A stretch of DNA of 64,000 nucleotides from Paraglaciecola algarum (lineage in GTDB: Bacteria; Pseudomonadota; Gammaproteobacteria; Enterobacterales; Alteromonadaceae): the NCBI RefSeq assembly GCF_021532655.1, contig NZ_JAKGAS010000008.1:226861-290860 (forward strand), in the 5' to 3' direction. The notes below the pieces were generated by a model. The model made no database searches, was not told where the DNA came from, and saw only the letters and a list, made by a program, of their open reading frames with translations. Below are positions 28,515 to 37,954 of the stretch, piece by piece. The first letter of the stretch is position 1. Each line of letters begins with the position of its first letter. Position numbers and translations under genes: made by a program.

Positions 28515-28555
28515 TTAAAGTTTTAAATTAACAGTTTAATTTTGTAGGGGAAATT

Positions 28556-28930
28556 ATGTTTAAGAAAATAATCGGTGGGTTAATTGGCTTGATAAGCCTT
28601 TCAGCTTACGCTGCTCATATTGAAGATATCACTCAACAAACATTAGTTGAAATGGATAAAAAAACTCATGTGATAATAGATGTGCGTACTGAAAAAGAGT
28701 ACCAAGAAGGACATGTGCCAGCCGCAATTAATATTCCGTTGCAGATGTTACAAGACAACTTCGAATCAGTTCAGCCAGATAAAAACAAAACGCTAGTGCT
28801 GTATTGTCGTTCTGGCTATCGCGCGGGTAAAGCTGCAAAAGTATTGCAAGACAAAGGTTATACCAATTTAGTTCACTTACAAGGCGATATGTTAGGTTGG
28901 CAAAAATCAGGTCTACCGATAGAAAAATAA
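28556..28930 (+). CDS. periplasmic rhodanese-domain protein
   Basis: A 124-residue single-domain rhodanese with a signal peptide (cleavage near AYA-AHI). The active-site loop CRSGYR puts the catalytic cysteine at residue 84; the fold signatures IIDVRTEKEYQEGHVPAA and LQGDMLGWQ are intact. Such proteins transfer sulfane sulfur; the natural substrate is unknown. TAGGGG lies 7 bases before the ATG. It is followed by a strong terminator shared with tyrS. Confidence 0.92.
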   Translation: MFKKIIGGLIGLISLSAYAAHIEDITQQTLVEMDKKTHVIIDVRTEKEYQEGHVPAAINIPLQMLQDNFESVQPDKNKTLVLYCRSGYRAGKAAKVLQDKGYTNLVHLQGDMLGWQKSGLPIEK

Positions 28931-28950
28931 CCTAAAAGGCATAAATAAAA

Positions 28951-28985
28951 AGGGGTAATTTGAATTTTCAAATTACCCCTTTTTT
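28951..28985. terminator. bidirectional rho-independent terminator
   Basis: Stem AGGGGTAATTT/AAATTACCCCT with T tract on one side and A tract on the other, between the convergent rhodanese gene and tyrS. Confidence 0.92.
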
Positions 28986-29011
28986 AGAACTATCAAACTC
29001 ATACACGAGAA

Positions 29012-30211
29012 TTACTGAAAATTAACTCTGGCAAACTTTCTTTTACCTACTTGCAAAACCACAAGCTGAGCTTGATCAAACAGGTGTTTAGTATCTTCAA
29101 CTTTTTCACCATCTAACTTCACTGCGCCTTGTTTGATCATGCGCATAGCATCAGATGTTGAGTTAGTTAAACCGGCATCTTTTAACACGTTCGCGATCAT
29201 CAAACCTTGAGTGCCTAGGGTGAAATCAAATTCTGGCATTTCATCTGGTATTTTATTTTTTTGGAAACGCTGAATAAAAGCATTATGCGCCCCTTCAGCA
29301 GCTTCTTCACTGTGGAATCGGGCTATCAACTCTTTAGCTAAATCAATCTTAGTATCTCTAGGGTTTAAGCCTTCAGCTACTTTTTGTTTAATGGCGTCAA
29401 TTTCAGTTTTAGGTTTAAAACTTAATAAGTCGTAATAACGCCACATTAAATCATCTGATATAGACATGATTTTTCCAAACATATCGTCGGGCTCATCAGT
29501 AATACCAATATAATTACCTAAAGACTTAGACATTTTTTGTACACCGTCTAATCCTTCCAGCAAGGGCATCATCAATACGGTTTGTTGTCTTTGGCCCTCA
29601 GATTTTTGTAGCTCCCGGCCCATTAATAAATTAAAACGTTGATCAGTACCGCCAAGTTCTACATCAGACTTTAACGCAACTGAATCCCAACCTTGTACCA
29701 ATGGATACAGAAATTCATGGATAGCGATTGGTTGGCCACCTGCGTAACGCTTTTTAAAATCATCCCGTTCTAACATGCGTGCTACAGTTTGATTGGCAGC
29801 TAATTTAATCATACCAGCAGCACCTAACTCTTCCATCCATTCAGAGTTGAATCTAATAGTCGTTTTTGCAGGGTCGAGTATTTTAAACACTTGCTCTTTG
29901 TATGTTTCTGCGTTGGCCAACACATCTTCTTTAGTAAGAGGTTTACGTGTGACATTTTTACCCGTGGGATCGCCAATCATGCCAGTGAAGTCACCAATCA
30001 AAAATATGACCTCATGACCCAATTGTTGGAAGGTTCTAAGTTTATTGATTAAAACCGTATGACCTAAATGTAGATCTGGCGCGGTTGGATCAAAGCCAGC
30101 TTTTATTTTTAGGGGTTTGCCCTCTTTTAACTTAGCAACTAGCTCTTCTTCAATTAATATTTCTTCTGCTCCGCGCTGGATCTCAGCCAACGCACTTTGC
30201 CAATCTGACAT
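29012..30211 (-). CDS. tyrS: tyrosyl-tRNA synthetase
   Basis: A 399-residue class I aminoacyl-tRNA synthetase. The HIGH-type motif is HLGH (48-51) and the KMSKS loop is at 226-230; a C-terminal S4 RNA-binding domain (SDAMRMIKQGAVKLDG) follows. It is the shorter TyrS type found in many gammaproteobacteria besides the E. coli type. It is divergent from an M23 peptidase gene, a conserved arrangement with anmK downstream. Confidence 0.97.
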   Translation of the reverse strand: MSDWQSALAEIQRGAEEILIEEELVAKLKEGKPLKIKAGFDPTAPDLHLGHTVLINKLRTFQQLGHEVIFLIGDFTGMIGDPTGKNVTRKPLTKEDVLANAETYKEQVFKILDPAKTTIRFNSEWMEELGAAGMIKLAANQTVARMLERDDFKKRYAGGQPIAIHEFLYPLVQGWDSVALKSDVELGGTDQRFNLLMGRELQKSEGQRQQTVLMMPLLEGLDGVQKMSKSLGNYIGITDEPDDMFGKIMSISDDLMWRYYDLLSFKPKTEIDAIKQKVAEGLNPRDTKIDLAKELIARFHSEEAAEGAHNAFIQRFQKNKIPDEMPEFDFTLGTQGLMIANVLKDAGLTNSTSDAMRMIKQGAVKLDGEKVEDTKHLFDQAQLVVLQVGKRKFARVNFQ

Positions 30212-30414
30212 TTTTTAAAACCTACATTTAAATCTACAATGAATTTTATCTGTCCTATTTTACGTGTCTAGCCAAAGCAATGAAAGGGAAAGCATATTTT
30301 TTCTGATAACCAATATGTAATAAACAAACCTAACAAACTACTGAAAATCACCGTTTGGGCTGGAAATGAACCTACAATCCATATATTCTGAGATTAGGTT
30401 CATTTTATTGCGTT

Positions 30415-31713
30415 GTGTTTGTGTTGAAGAAATCTATAAAAAATCTACCTACGCCACATAAATGGTTAATTTCAGTGGTGGTAGGGATCTTATTTATTTT
30501 GATGTTATTGCCATCAGAGCCAGCTAGTGCCTACAAAAACACCACTAATTTAGAAATTGGTAAACGTTATAACCTAAATTTAGACGCTAGCAACCTTCCC
30601 AAAGAAACCACTTCAGCCGCGGAAGAACAAGAAACCAAATATACCTTTACTGTTAAAAGTGGCGATAACCTAGCGATTATTTTTAAGCGCGCAGGACTCT
30701 CACCGCAAGAAACTTATAGAGTGAGCAAAGCCGGTAAACTAGCTAAAAAGCTATTAAAAATTATGCCAGGGGAATCTTTGGAGTTAGATATCAATTCTGA
30801 AGGTAAACTTGATGCGTTGTTTTATTCCTACTCAGCCACAGACACCTTAGTTATAAATAAAGATGAGCAGCAAAATTTTGTTAGTTCTATTCAAAGCAAA
30901 ACTGTAGATACACGGATTAATTATGCTCAAGGAGAGATTTCCAATAGCTTATGGAATGCCGGTCGTAACGCGAAATTATCTGACAATCAAATTATGAGCC
31001 TAGCGGGAATTTTTGGTTGGGACATTGATTTTGCATTAGAGCTAAGAGCAGGCGACAGTTTTTATGTGATGTTCGAAGAGCGCTTTATTGATGGTGAATT
31101 TGCTGAACATGGTGACATTATCGCCGCACAATTTGTCAATCAAGGTGAAACCTACTCAGCGATTCGTTATTCAGATGGCAGTTATTACACACCTGAAGGT
31201 AGAAGCATGCGTAAAAGTTTTTTACGCGCGCCAGTCAACTTTAAATATATTAGCTCTAATTTTAATCCTAAACGATTCCACCCTATTCAAAAAAGAGTTA
31301 AACCGCACAATGGTACAGATTATCGAGCCAATACGGGTACGCCGGTAGTGGCGGCTGGCGATGGTAAAGTGACACACTCTACTTATAATAAATACAATGG
31401 CCATTATGTATTTATTCAACACAGTAATAATATTGTGACTAAGTACTTACATTTTTCAAAACGAGCCGTGAAAAAAGGACAAAAAGTCAGTCAAGGACAA
31501 GTGATTGGTTACGTAGGTTCAACGGGAATGTCTCAGGCTCCGCATTTGCATTATGAATTTTTGGTCAATGGTGTACATAGAAACCCAAGAACCGTGTCTT
31601 TACCCAAAGCTCAGCCCATAGCTAAAGCAGAGAAAGATAAGTTTGCCCAAGTAGCTGAACAAAGAATGCAGCAGTTAAACAATAATAAACGTATCATGCT
31701 AGCCATGCTTTAA
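30415..31713 (+). CDS. M23 family metallopeptidase (MepM-like murein endopeptidase)
   Basis: A 432-residue envelope peptidase. Residues about 17-34 form an N-terminal membrane anchor; an OapA/LysM-type region (about 75-130, VKSGDNLAIIFKRAGLS) binds peptidoglycan; the C-terminal LytM/M23 domain has the zinc ligands in HNGTD and HLHYE and ends near residue 405. It should cleave peptidoglycan cross-links during growth, like E. coli MepM, though this is by similarity only. The start is a GTG; GTG or TTG codons just downstream are alternatives. anmK begins 10 bases after its stop, joining wall turnover with muropeptide recycling. Confidence 0.93.
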   Translation: MFVLKKSIKNLPTPHKWLISVVVGILFILMLLPSEPASAYKNTTNLEIGKRYNLNLDASNLPKETTSAAEEQETKYTFTVKSGDNLAIIFKRAGLSPQETYRVSKAGKLAKKLLKIMPGESLELDINSEGKLDALFYSYSATDTLVINKDEQQNFVSSIQSKTVDTRINYAQGEISNSLWNAGRNAKLSDNQIMSLAGIFGWDIDFALELRAGDSFYVMFEERFIDGEFAEHGDIIAAQFVNQGETYSAIRYSDGSYYTPEGRSMRKSFLRAPVNFKYISSNFNPKRFHPIQKRVKPHNGTDYRANTGTPVVAAGDGKVTHSTYNKYNGHYVFIQHSNNIVTKYLHFSKRAVKKGQKVSQGQVIGYVGSTGMSQAPHLHYEFLVNGVHRNPRTVSLPKAQPIAKAEKDKFAQVAEQRMQQLNNNKRIMLAML

Positions 31714-31723
31714 GGCCATTTAA

Positions 31724-32836
31724 ATGTCTCAGTTTTACCTTGGATTAATGTCTGGCACCAGCATGGACGGCGTAGATGTAGCGATAGTCGACTTTTCAGA
31801 ACTCCACCCTAGATTATTAGATTGCCAAACTTATCCCTATCCTCCTGAATTATTAAGTGATTTGCATCGTCTATGTAAATCCAGTGACAACGAAATTGAA
31901 CTGATGGGCCGAGCTGACAGAGCGGTAGCCAAAATATTTGCCGATGCTTCATTACAATTACTCAAAAGTAATTATATTAACCAAAATCAAGTGATCGCTA
32001 TTGGCTCTCACGGGCAAACAATTCGACATATTCCTGAAGGTACTAATAGTTTTAGTATACAAATTGGTGATCCGAATACGATTGCCGCCTTAACGGGCAT
32101 AGATGTTATTGCCGACTTTAGACGTAAAGATATTGCGTTAGGTGGGCAAGGAGCTCCGCTAGTACCAGCGTTTCATCAAGCCATATTTAGCCATAAACAA
32201 AAATCTCGTGTTGTAGTCAATATTGGTGGTATATCCAACCTAACGTATCTACCTAAAAATCCAAAGGATAAGATCATTGGTTTTGATACAGGCCCGGGTA
32301 ATACTTTGTTAGATATGTGGTGTCATAAACATACCGGCAAAGAATATGATGATAAAGGTAAGTGGGCGGCGCAGAGTTCGGCTGATCCTGAGTTGCTGTT
32401 AAGTTTATTGTCCCATCCTTACTTTTCAGCTCCCGCTCCAAAAAGTACGGGCCGAGAATTATTTAACCTAGCATGGCTGGAGCAACATATTGCACAGCTT
32501 TCTCACACTCCTAACCCACAGATGGTTCAAGCTACGTTAGTGGCACTCACCACACGTAGCATTACTGAACAGGTAATTAAATTTAAAGATGTTGAAGAAG
32601 TTTATATTTGTGGTGGCGGAGCAAGAAACGAATTCTTACTCGAAGAATTAGAATCAGAATTACATGAGTGTGAGTTGTTTACTACTGACGAACTGGGTGT
32701 CACCGCTGATGCTGTCGAAGCCATGGCTTTTGCATGGTTAGCCTATGCCCACGTCAATAAAATGCCCGGCAATATCGCTAGCGCAACTGGCGCCAGTAAA
32801 GAGGCCATTCTAGGTACCTCTTGTCCCGCGAATTAA
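31724..32836 (+). CDS. anmK: anhydro-N-acetylmuramic acid kinase
   Basis: A 370-residue kinase of the ASKHA superfamily that cleaves and phosphorylates 1,6-anhydro-MurNAc in cell-wall recycling. Signature stretches: GLMSGTSMDGVDVA at the N-terminus, IGSHGQTIRH, NIGGISNLTYLP, GFDTGPGN and the C-terminal YICGGGARN. Length matches E. coli AnmK. It probably shares a transcript with the upstream M23 peptidase gene. Confidence 0.97.
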   Translation: MSQFYLGLMSGTSMDGVDVAIVDFSELHPRLLDCQTYPYPPELLSDLHRLCKSSDNEIELMGRADRAVAKIFADASLQLLKSNYINQNQVIAIGSHGQTIRHIPEGTNSFSIQIGDPNTIAALTGIDVIADFRRKDIALGGQGAPLVPAFHQAIFSHKQKSRVVVNIGGISNLTYLPKNPKDKIIGFDTGPGNTLLDMWCHKHTGKEYDDKGKWAAQSSADPELLLSLLSHPYFSAPAPKSTGRELFNLAWLEQHIAQLSHTPNPQMVQATLVALTTRSITEQVIKFKDVEEVYICGGGARNEFLLEELESELHECELFTTDELGVTADAVEAMAFAWLAYAHVNKMPGNIASATGASKEAILGTSCPAN

Positions 32837-32844
32837 CCCTAAAA

Positions 32845-33960
32845 TTATAATTCAAAATACTTAGTAAAACATTTGTACAACTGAGTACCACTTAAAATCG
32901 AGGCTGAAGGAAAATGTAATATAGCCACTAGGTCACAAGGGGCTAAAATATCTGATGTAGCATTTTCAGACTCTAAATTATCTACATTTAGTACTCGTGC
33001 TAACACATCACCTTTATTTGCACTTTCACCAGGTTTGAGCATATATTCAACTATGCCACCTTGTTTACTATACAAGATTTTATAATCCTCCAGCAAAACT
33101 GCTTTGCGAGACATTTCTTTGGGTATTAATTCTGACTCCACTAGTACTTTTTTGGCAGTTAAATAAGTCAAGATACCGGTAGCGTCAATTTCCCCTTCAG
33201 CAAAGTCTATGACTTCTTGGCTCCCCATTTCTAAGGTAAATGCTTCCACATCAAAATTAAATTGCCTTGATTCTTGTTGATTAACTAAATCAGTTAATAG
33301 CCACCAAGGACAAAAAGTAGCTTCATCTAAAGCGCCAGAAAACACTTGAGGAATTAAAATCACATGGGGGATATTGAATAAACTGGCTGATTTTTTTGCA
33401 TATTCAGGTACATAAATATGCCGAGTAGAAACAGGGCCATTATGTAAATCGAGGACATAGTCCGCATCAAAAGCCAATTGTTGCAGCATCAAATTAAGTC
33501 GTTGCGCTAAACCTACTCCCCAGTCTTGAGCCAATTTATCTTGTAATTGCTTTTTCATCGCTGCTCTAAAACGCTGTTTAATTGACTCGACTGATTCAGC
33601 AGTGTTGACAGTAGTGGCAAATTCCTCAACAAAAGCCTGATCAAAATGATAACCACGATTCCAGTTAGTCCCGTTGACCGGATCAAATCTGCCAAGAGTA
33701 TATTCACCAGCCTTAATATTGGTGCCAACCGGATTACAATTTGGCACGAGTATAATTTCGCCTCGGATCGGCATATTTTGCAACTTTTGGATCAAGTGGT
33801 ATATAACCACATTACCTTGCACTTCAGCGCCATGAATTGAACTTTGAATATAAACTTTAGGGCCTTGCTCATCCCCCACAAAACGATACAAAGGTACATT
33901 CATATTGCGTCCCGATGCATTCTGGGCCACAACTAAATGTTGTTTGATAAACTGAGGCAT
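32845..33960 (-). CDS. succinylglutamate desuccinylase/aspartoacylase family zinc hydrolase
   Basis: A 371-residue M14-like hydrolase. The zinc motif is HGAEVQGN (His43, Glu46 region) with a third ligand in LDLHNG, and ITPEMG-type sequence appears as FTLEMGSQE. The C-terminal 90 residues (GGIVEYMLKPGESANKGDVLARV) form a small beta-barrel often found in this subgroup. It should deacylate an N-acyl amino acid or a related amide; the substrate is not deducible. It is convergent with anmK, with only 8 bases between the stops. Confidence 0.85.
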   Translation of the reverse strand: MPQFIKQHLVVAQNASGRNMNVPLYRFVGDEQGPKVYIQSSIHGAEVQGNVVIYHLIQKLQNMPIRGEIILVPNCNPVGTNIKAGEYTLGRFDPVNGTNWNRGYHFDQAFVEEFATTVNTAESVESIKQRFRAAMKKQLQDKLAQDWGVGLAQRLNLMLQQLAFDADYVLDLHNGPVSTRHIYVPEYAKKSASLFNIPHVILIPQVFSGALDEATFCPWWLLTDLVNQQESRQFNFDVEAFTLEMGSQEVIDFAEGEIDATGILTYLTAKKVLVESELIPKEMSRKAVLLEDYKILYSKQGGIVEYMLKPGESANKGDVLARVLNVDNLESENATSDILAPCDLVAILHFPSASILSGTQLYKCFTKYFEL

Positions 33961-34005
33961 ATGTAAACTAAGCAGCCTTAGGGGTTAAACGGTTAAGAAA
34001 AAAAA

Positions 34006-35247
34006 TTATGCTTTAGCTTCTGGAAAATGTGGTGAAATAGATCTACGTACACCATTACCCCACAGAATCGCTTCGTTAAACATACTATGCAGTTGCTTTT
34101 GATCGATTTCTAACAACTTCGCAATCCGGATAACTTTTAGCCAATTTCCACTTTCAAACGCTTGCACTAACATTAAATACACTGATAACTCATTTTGGCC
34201 CCCACATAAGGCCACTTTAACTTCATCGACCAATGGTAGCTTGTCAACCAGACTATTCATCTCTTTATCCAGTAAAGCGTCTAACATAGAAAACAAACCA
34301 ACCAAAAATGCGGTAGGAGGATTACTGCCAATATTTTTTTCAATACCCACTAAGTCACAAAACTTAGCCCTTACTAAAGAAAGGTGTAATAACTCTAAAG
34401 GTTTATCGTCTGATAAATTGGTTAATGCCAATAAAGCAATAAACTTCTTAATTTCCACTTCGCCCATATAATTAAGAGCATGACGCAATGAAGTGATTTT
34501 ATAACGTTTGTTAATGGTTGGGTTATTAATAAAGCGCAACAGCATATAAGATAAACCTACATCATGTTCAATCACCCGATTAATATTTTCAACATCAAAT
34601 GTGGCACTAGAACTAGCGCCCATTAGCTCAACTAAAGTTAATTTAGAAGTAGGTAAATTCTGTTGCGAAACCGATTCAGGCTTAGAGAAAAAATAGCCTT
34701 GGAAATAATCAAAACCTACATCACGACAAATATTAAAATCTTCGTGAGTTTCCACTTTTTCAGCAATTAACTTAACGTCTGCATCCAAAAATTGCTGGAT
34801 ATTTCTAGACAGGTTTTCATAATTACATTTATCTGTATTAACTTTTACCATATCCACATAAGGCAACACTGACTGCCATTTGCTTTCTACTCGACAATTT
34901 TCTAGTGCAAGCTTATAACCTAAGTTCTTCACTTGTTTACAGACATCTAGCAAAAGTTCCATTTTATTTTCTTCAGCTGCTAATTCCACCACTACGTTTT
35001 CAGGATCCAAAGAGGCATTTAAACCGTCTTTTAACGCATCTGTCTCAAAGTTAATAAAAGATTTTTTACTACAGGAGATATCGTCAAGTTGCAGAGTCCG
35101 ATATTTTTGCGCGATCAATTTATTAGTGGCTTCATCTCTTTCAACCATAGGAAAGCAATTGTTTTTTCCATCTCTGAAAAAAAGTTCGTAAGCAAAAACA
35201 TCCTTTTCTAAATCTAAAATAGGCTGGCGGGCAATAAAAGCAAACAT
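34006..35247 (-). CDS. EAL-HDOD signalling protein with degenerate EAL domain
   Basis: A 413-residue cytoplasmic protein starting at the ATG at 35247, with AGGA 5 bases upstream. An N-terminal EAL-type domain (about 1-195) has lost catalytic residues: the EAL motif reads YELFFR and the usual DD is replaced in LALENCR, so it is unlikely to hydrolyse c-di-GMP. The C-terminal HDOD domain (about 200-395) is typical of YuxH-type proteins. It probably acts as a protein-interaction or c-di-GMP-binding regulator. It lies divergent from rpoH. Confidence 0.88.
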   Translation of the reverse strand: MFAFIARQPILDLEKDVFAYELFFRDGKNNCFPMVERDEATNKLIAQKYRTLQLDDISCSKKSFINFETDALKDGLNASLDPENVVVELAAEENKMELLLDVCKQVKNLGYKLALENCRVESKWQSVLPYVDMVKVNTDKCNYENLSRNIQQFLDADVKLIAEKVETHEDFNICRDVGFDYFQGYFFSKPESVSQQNLPTSKLTLVELMGASSSATFDVENINRVIEHDVGLSYMLLRFINNPTINKRYKITSLRHALNYMGEVEIKKFIALLALTNLSDDKPLELLHLSLVRAKFCDLVGIEKNIGSNPPTAFLVGLFSMLDALLDKEMNSLVDKLPLVDEVKVALCGGQNELSVYLMLVQAFESGNWLKVIRIAKLLEIDQKQLHSMFNEAILWGNGVRRSISPHFPEAKA

Positions 35248-35518
35248 GGTATTCCTATACAAATGTTAAACTGAGCTAAATTGTTATTCTTATTGAACAT
35301 AATCATACCACTATTAAAAGTAGAATAGCTAAACTAGCTATGTATATTTAATAGCCAACACACATAATAAATTGCTTATTAAATCACCGATAAAATTTCG
35401 TAAAAATTTTTTTACTGAAATTAAAAAACGCCTTACTACTTGAATTTTAAGTGTAAATCTAAATATTAAAATTAACTGGGAATTTTTCTTAATTAGTTTG
35501 GTCTATTAGTTTAAGAAA

Positions 35519-35547
35519 TTGAGCTATTTTATGTCGCGATTTAGATT
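35519..35547 (+). promoter_or_regulatory. rpoH: candidate rpoH promoter
   Basis: The 344-base gap upstream of rpoH is strongly AT-rich. TTGAGC, a 17-base spacer and TAGATT give a weak sigma-70-like match 45 bases before the start. No other clear structure is seen in the gap; no sigma-32 or sigma-E promoter could be assigned by eye. Confidence 0.3.
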
Positions 35548-35591
35548 TTTTTTTGCTAGCATCGAGGCATATAGCGTTATAGGAGATATTT

Positions 35592-36446
35592 ATGAGCAAA
35601 GACTTATGCGCACTAACATTAACAGTGCCTCAAACAGGTAGCATCGAGACTTACATTCAAGCTGTAAGCGGTATTAATATGCTAACTGCTGAAGAAGAGC
35701 GTGGCCTTGCCGAACGGTTACAACAAGATGATGATTTAGAAGCGGCTAGAAAACTAATCATGTCTCATTTACGTTTTGTAGTGCATATTGCAAAATCTTA
35801 CTCTGGTTATGGTTTACCTCAAGCTGACTTAGTTCAAGAAGGCAACATAGGTTTAATGAAAGCGGTTAAACGTTTTGACCCAACCGTAGGTGTCAGACTT
35901 GTTTCTTTTGCAGTGCATTGGATTAAAGCTGAAATTCACGAATTTGTTTTACGTAATTGGCGTATCGTAAAAGTAGCCACCACCAAAGCTCAACGTAAGT
36001 TGTTTTTTAATCTGCGTAAAAACAAAAAACGTTTAGGCTGGTTTTCTCATGCTGAAGTTCAAAAAGTGGCGGAAGATTTAGGTGTAAGCACTAAAGAAGT
36101 ACTACAAATGGAAGCTCGTATGAGCAGCCAAGACCAGGCTTTTGATTTATCGGCTGATGATGATGAAAATAGCAGTTTTGCACCTGCACAATACCTAGAA
36201 GACAAAACAACTGATGTTGAGTCGGATGTAGTCAATGCTGATTGGGACTCAAACGCTTCGAGTAAACTATATTCGGCGATTAAAACACTTGATGAACGCA
36301 GCCAGCACATTATTCAAACTCGTTGGTTATCAGATGATAAAACCACTTTGCAAGATTTGGCTGATAAATATCAAGTATCTGCTGAACGAGTCCGTCAAAT
36401 AGAAAAGAATGCGATGAAAAAACTACAAGGTGCTATGGCAGCCTAA
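35592..36446 (+). CDS. rpoH: RNA polymerase sigma-32 factor (heat shock)
   Basis: A 284-residue group 3 sigma factor directing heat-shock gene transcription. Region 2 is clear (LIMSHLRFVVHIAKSYSGYG, DLVQEGNIGLMKAV, RLVSFAVHWIKAEIHEFVL), and the RpoH box QRKLFFNLRK, specific to sigma-32, follows. Region 4.2 ends the protein (LQDLADKYQVSAERVRQIE). Length equals the E. coli protein. AGGAGA lies 6 bases before the ATG. It is not preceded by ftsE/ftsX as in enterics. Confidence 0.97.
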   Translation: MSKDLCALTLTVPQTGSIETYIQAVSGINMLTAEEERGLAERLQQDDDLEAARKLIMSHLRFVVHIAKSYSGYGLPQADLVQEGNIGLMKAVKRFDPTVGVRLVSFAVHWIKAEIHEFVLRNWRIVKVATTKAQRKLFFNLRKNKKRLGWFSHAEVQKVAEDLGVSTKEVLQMEARMSSQDQAFDLSADDDENSSFAPAQYLEDKTTDVESDVVNADWDSNASSKLYSAIKTLDERSQHIIQTRWLSDDKTTLQDLADKYQVSAERVRQIEKNAMKKLQGAMAA

Positions 36447-36473
36447 AGTAATTCGAGCGAAATTTAATTAATA

Positions 36474-36499
36474 AAAAGCGCATTTAATGCGCTTTTTTT
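36474..36499 (+). terminator. rho-independent terminator after rpoH
   Basis: Stem AAAAGCGCA/TGCGCTTTT with a short AT loop followed by T residues; A residues on the other side let it serve the convergent acetyltransferase/thioesterase gene too. Confidence 0.88.
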
Positions 36500-36524
36500 A
36501 TACACAATTTATTCAAACACTCAA

Positions 36525-37430
36525 TTATTCAACTTTTTCGGGTAACACCCAAAATACGCCAGAAAACTCAGCCACAGGATTATCACCATCTAAAATAGCC
36601 ACACTTAAATTAAAGCTACATTTCTTATTTTTAGAAAGTGGGTCAAATTTACCTTTTAACGACTCTAGGTTACATACAGCTTTAGGCTGCATGGTAATAG
36701 GTTTGTGATAATGAATATTGCCATCCCCCAATACAATTTCGCCAGCTAAACCTTTCTCTTTTAACTGTAAAAAAATCATACCCCAACCAGTTAATGTGGC
36801 CAAAGAAAAAATACTGCCGGCAAACATAGTACCGTGAAGATTAATATTTTTATTCAGAGAAGCTTTGGTTTCAAGCGTACGACCAGTATATTGATGCAAC
36901 TTAATACCCATTTGCTCACTGATGGGTATGGTGTCACGCCAAGTTTTCTGCAATAACTTACACCATTTAGGGTGTAAAGTTATGGCATTGGGATCTGATA
37001 ACTTTTTAACCATTTGTTGGCGATGTTGCTCACCTAATTCATTTGAGTTGGCTGAGTCAATTTCAAAGCCGGTGCTTTTAAAAAAGGGGATGGACAATTC
37101 AGTGCTATTCGTCACCATACGTACCGCACCTTCAGAGCGTGCAACAGACTCCAATGAGGCAAGTAACATTTTGGCTAATCCTTTACCTTGGTATTTTTTA
37201 GCAACAGCAATATGCCTAACCTGCGCCTCTTCAGCTGAATTCATATGAACTCGCCCAACTGCAATAACTTCACCATCAGGGTTACGGATCATTCTATGTT
37301 GGCTAACCTGTTCATACTCATCCTTTTCTGAACCAATTGGCGCTTTCCAAGGCTCCCGCAACATCTTCCAACGAAAATGAAAATAGTCTGCAAAGTCTTG
37401 TTCGCTATTAGGCACGTCAATTTTAAACAT
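36525..37430 (-). CDS. YiiD-like fused GNAT acetyltransferase-thioesterase
   Basis: A 301-residue two-domain protein. Residues about 1-150 are a GNAT domain with the acetyl-CoA loop KKYQGKGLAKMLL; residues about 160-300 are a hotdog thioesterase-like domain (NLHGTMFAGSIFSLATLTGW). This is the architecture of E. coli YiiD, which has been linked to fatty-acid synthesis initiation. It lies 86 bases downstream of dtd, as yiiD does in E. coli, so the neighbourhood is conserved. Whether both domains are active here cannot be told from the sequence. Confidence 0.88.
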   Translation of the reverse strand: MFKIDVPNSEQDFADYFHFRWKMLREPWKAPIGSEKDEYEQVSQHRMIRNPDGEVIAVGRVHMNSAEEAQVRHIAVAKKYQGKGLAKMLLASLESVARSEGAVRMVTNSTELSIPFFKSTGFEIDSANSNELGEQHRQQMVKKLSDPNAITLHPKWCKLLQKTWRDTIPISEQMGIKLHQYTGRTLETKASLNKNINLHGTMFAGSIFSLATLTGWGMIFLQLKEKGLAGEIVLGDGNIHYHKPITMQPKAVCNLESLKGKFDPLSKNKKCSFNLSVAILDGDNPVAEFSGVFWVLPEKVE

Positions 37431-37516
37431 CTAAATAGTTATTCCTATTTTTCTAATTTTTATTTTTTGATGAAAAACCAAGCACTATTAGACAGTAATA
37501 CGTCTTTCTCAGCAAA

Positions 37517-37954
37517 TTATACTTTTAACTGAAACGTCACCGGACCATCATTGAGCAAAGAAACCTGCATATCAGCTGCAAACTCCCCAGTTTGACAATC
37601 TATACCTTTAGACAAGCATGATTGAACAAAAGCCTCATAAAGCTGTTTTCCCAATGCTGGAGGGGCGGCGCATGAAAAGCTAGGTCTGTTACCACTTTGT
37701 GTATCAGCGACTAGCGTAAACTGAGAAACCACCAGCAACTGGCCTTTTATTTGTTGCACATTTAAATTCATTTTTCCGGCTTGGTCGGAGAATATTCGAT
37801 AGTTTAGAACCTTTTGGCTGAGCCTTTTTACTTTTTCTTGAGTATCGTCTTTTTCAATACCTAACAATACCAATATGCCAGGTCCTATTTCGCCTGTGAC
37901 TTGGTTATCAACTTCTACTTTGGCATGTTTAACCCTTTGAATTAATGCAATCAT
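37517..37954 (-). CDS. dtd: D-aminoacyl-tRNA deacylase
   Basis: A 145-residue deacylase that removes D-amino acids (and glycine) from tRNA. The two family motifs are intact: SQFTL at 77-81 and the C-terminal NDGPVTF with the cis Gly137-Pro138. Length is exactly typical. Its ATG overlaps the stop of pip by 4 bases (ATGA), so the two are translationally coupled. Confidence 0.97.
   Translation of the reverse strand: MIALIQRVKHAKVEVDNQVTGEIGPGILVLLGIEKDDTQEKVKRLSQKVLNYRIFSDQAGKMNLNVQQIKGQLLVVSQFTLVADTQSGNRPSFSCAAPPALGKQLYEAFVQSCLSKGIDCQTGEFAADMQVSLLNDGPVTFQLKV

Noticed and set aside
35570..35595. RNA thermometer in the rpoH leader
   Set aside because: Only a 4-bp TATA/TATA pairing near the ribosome site is visible; too weak to claim.
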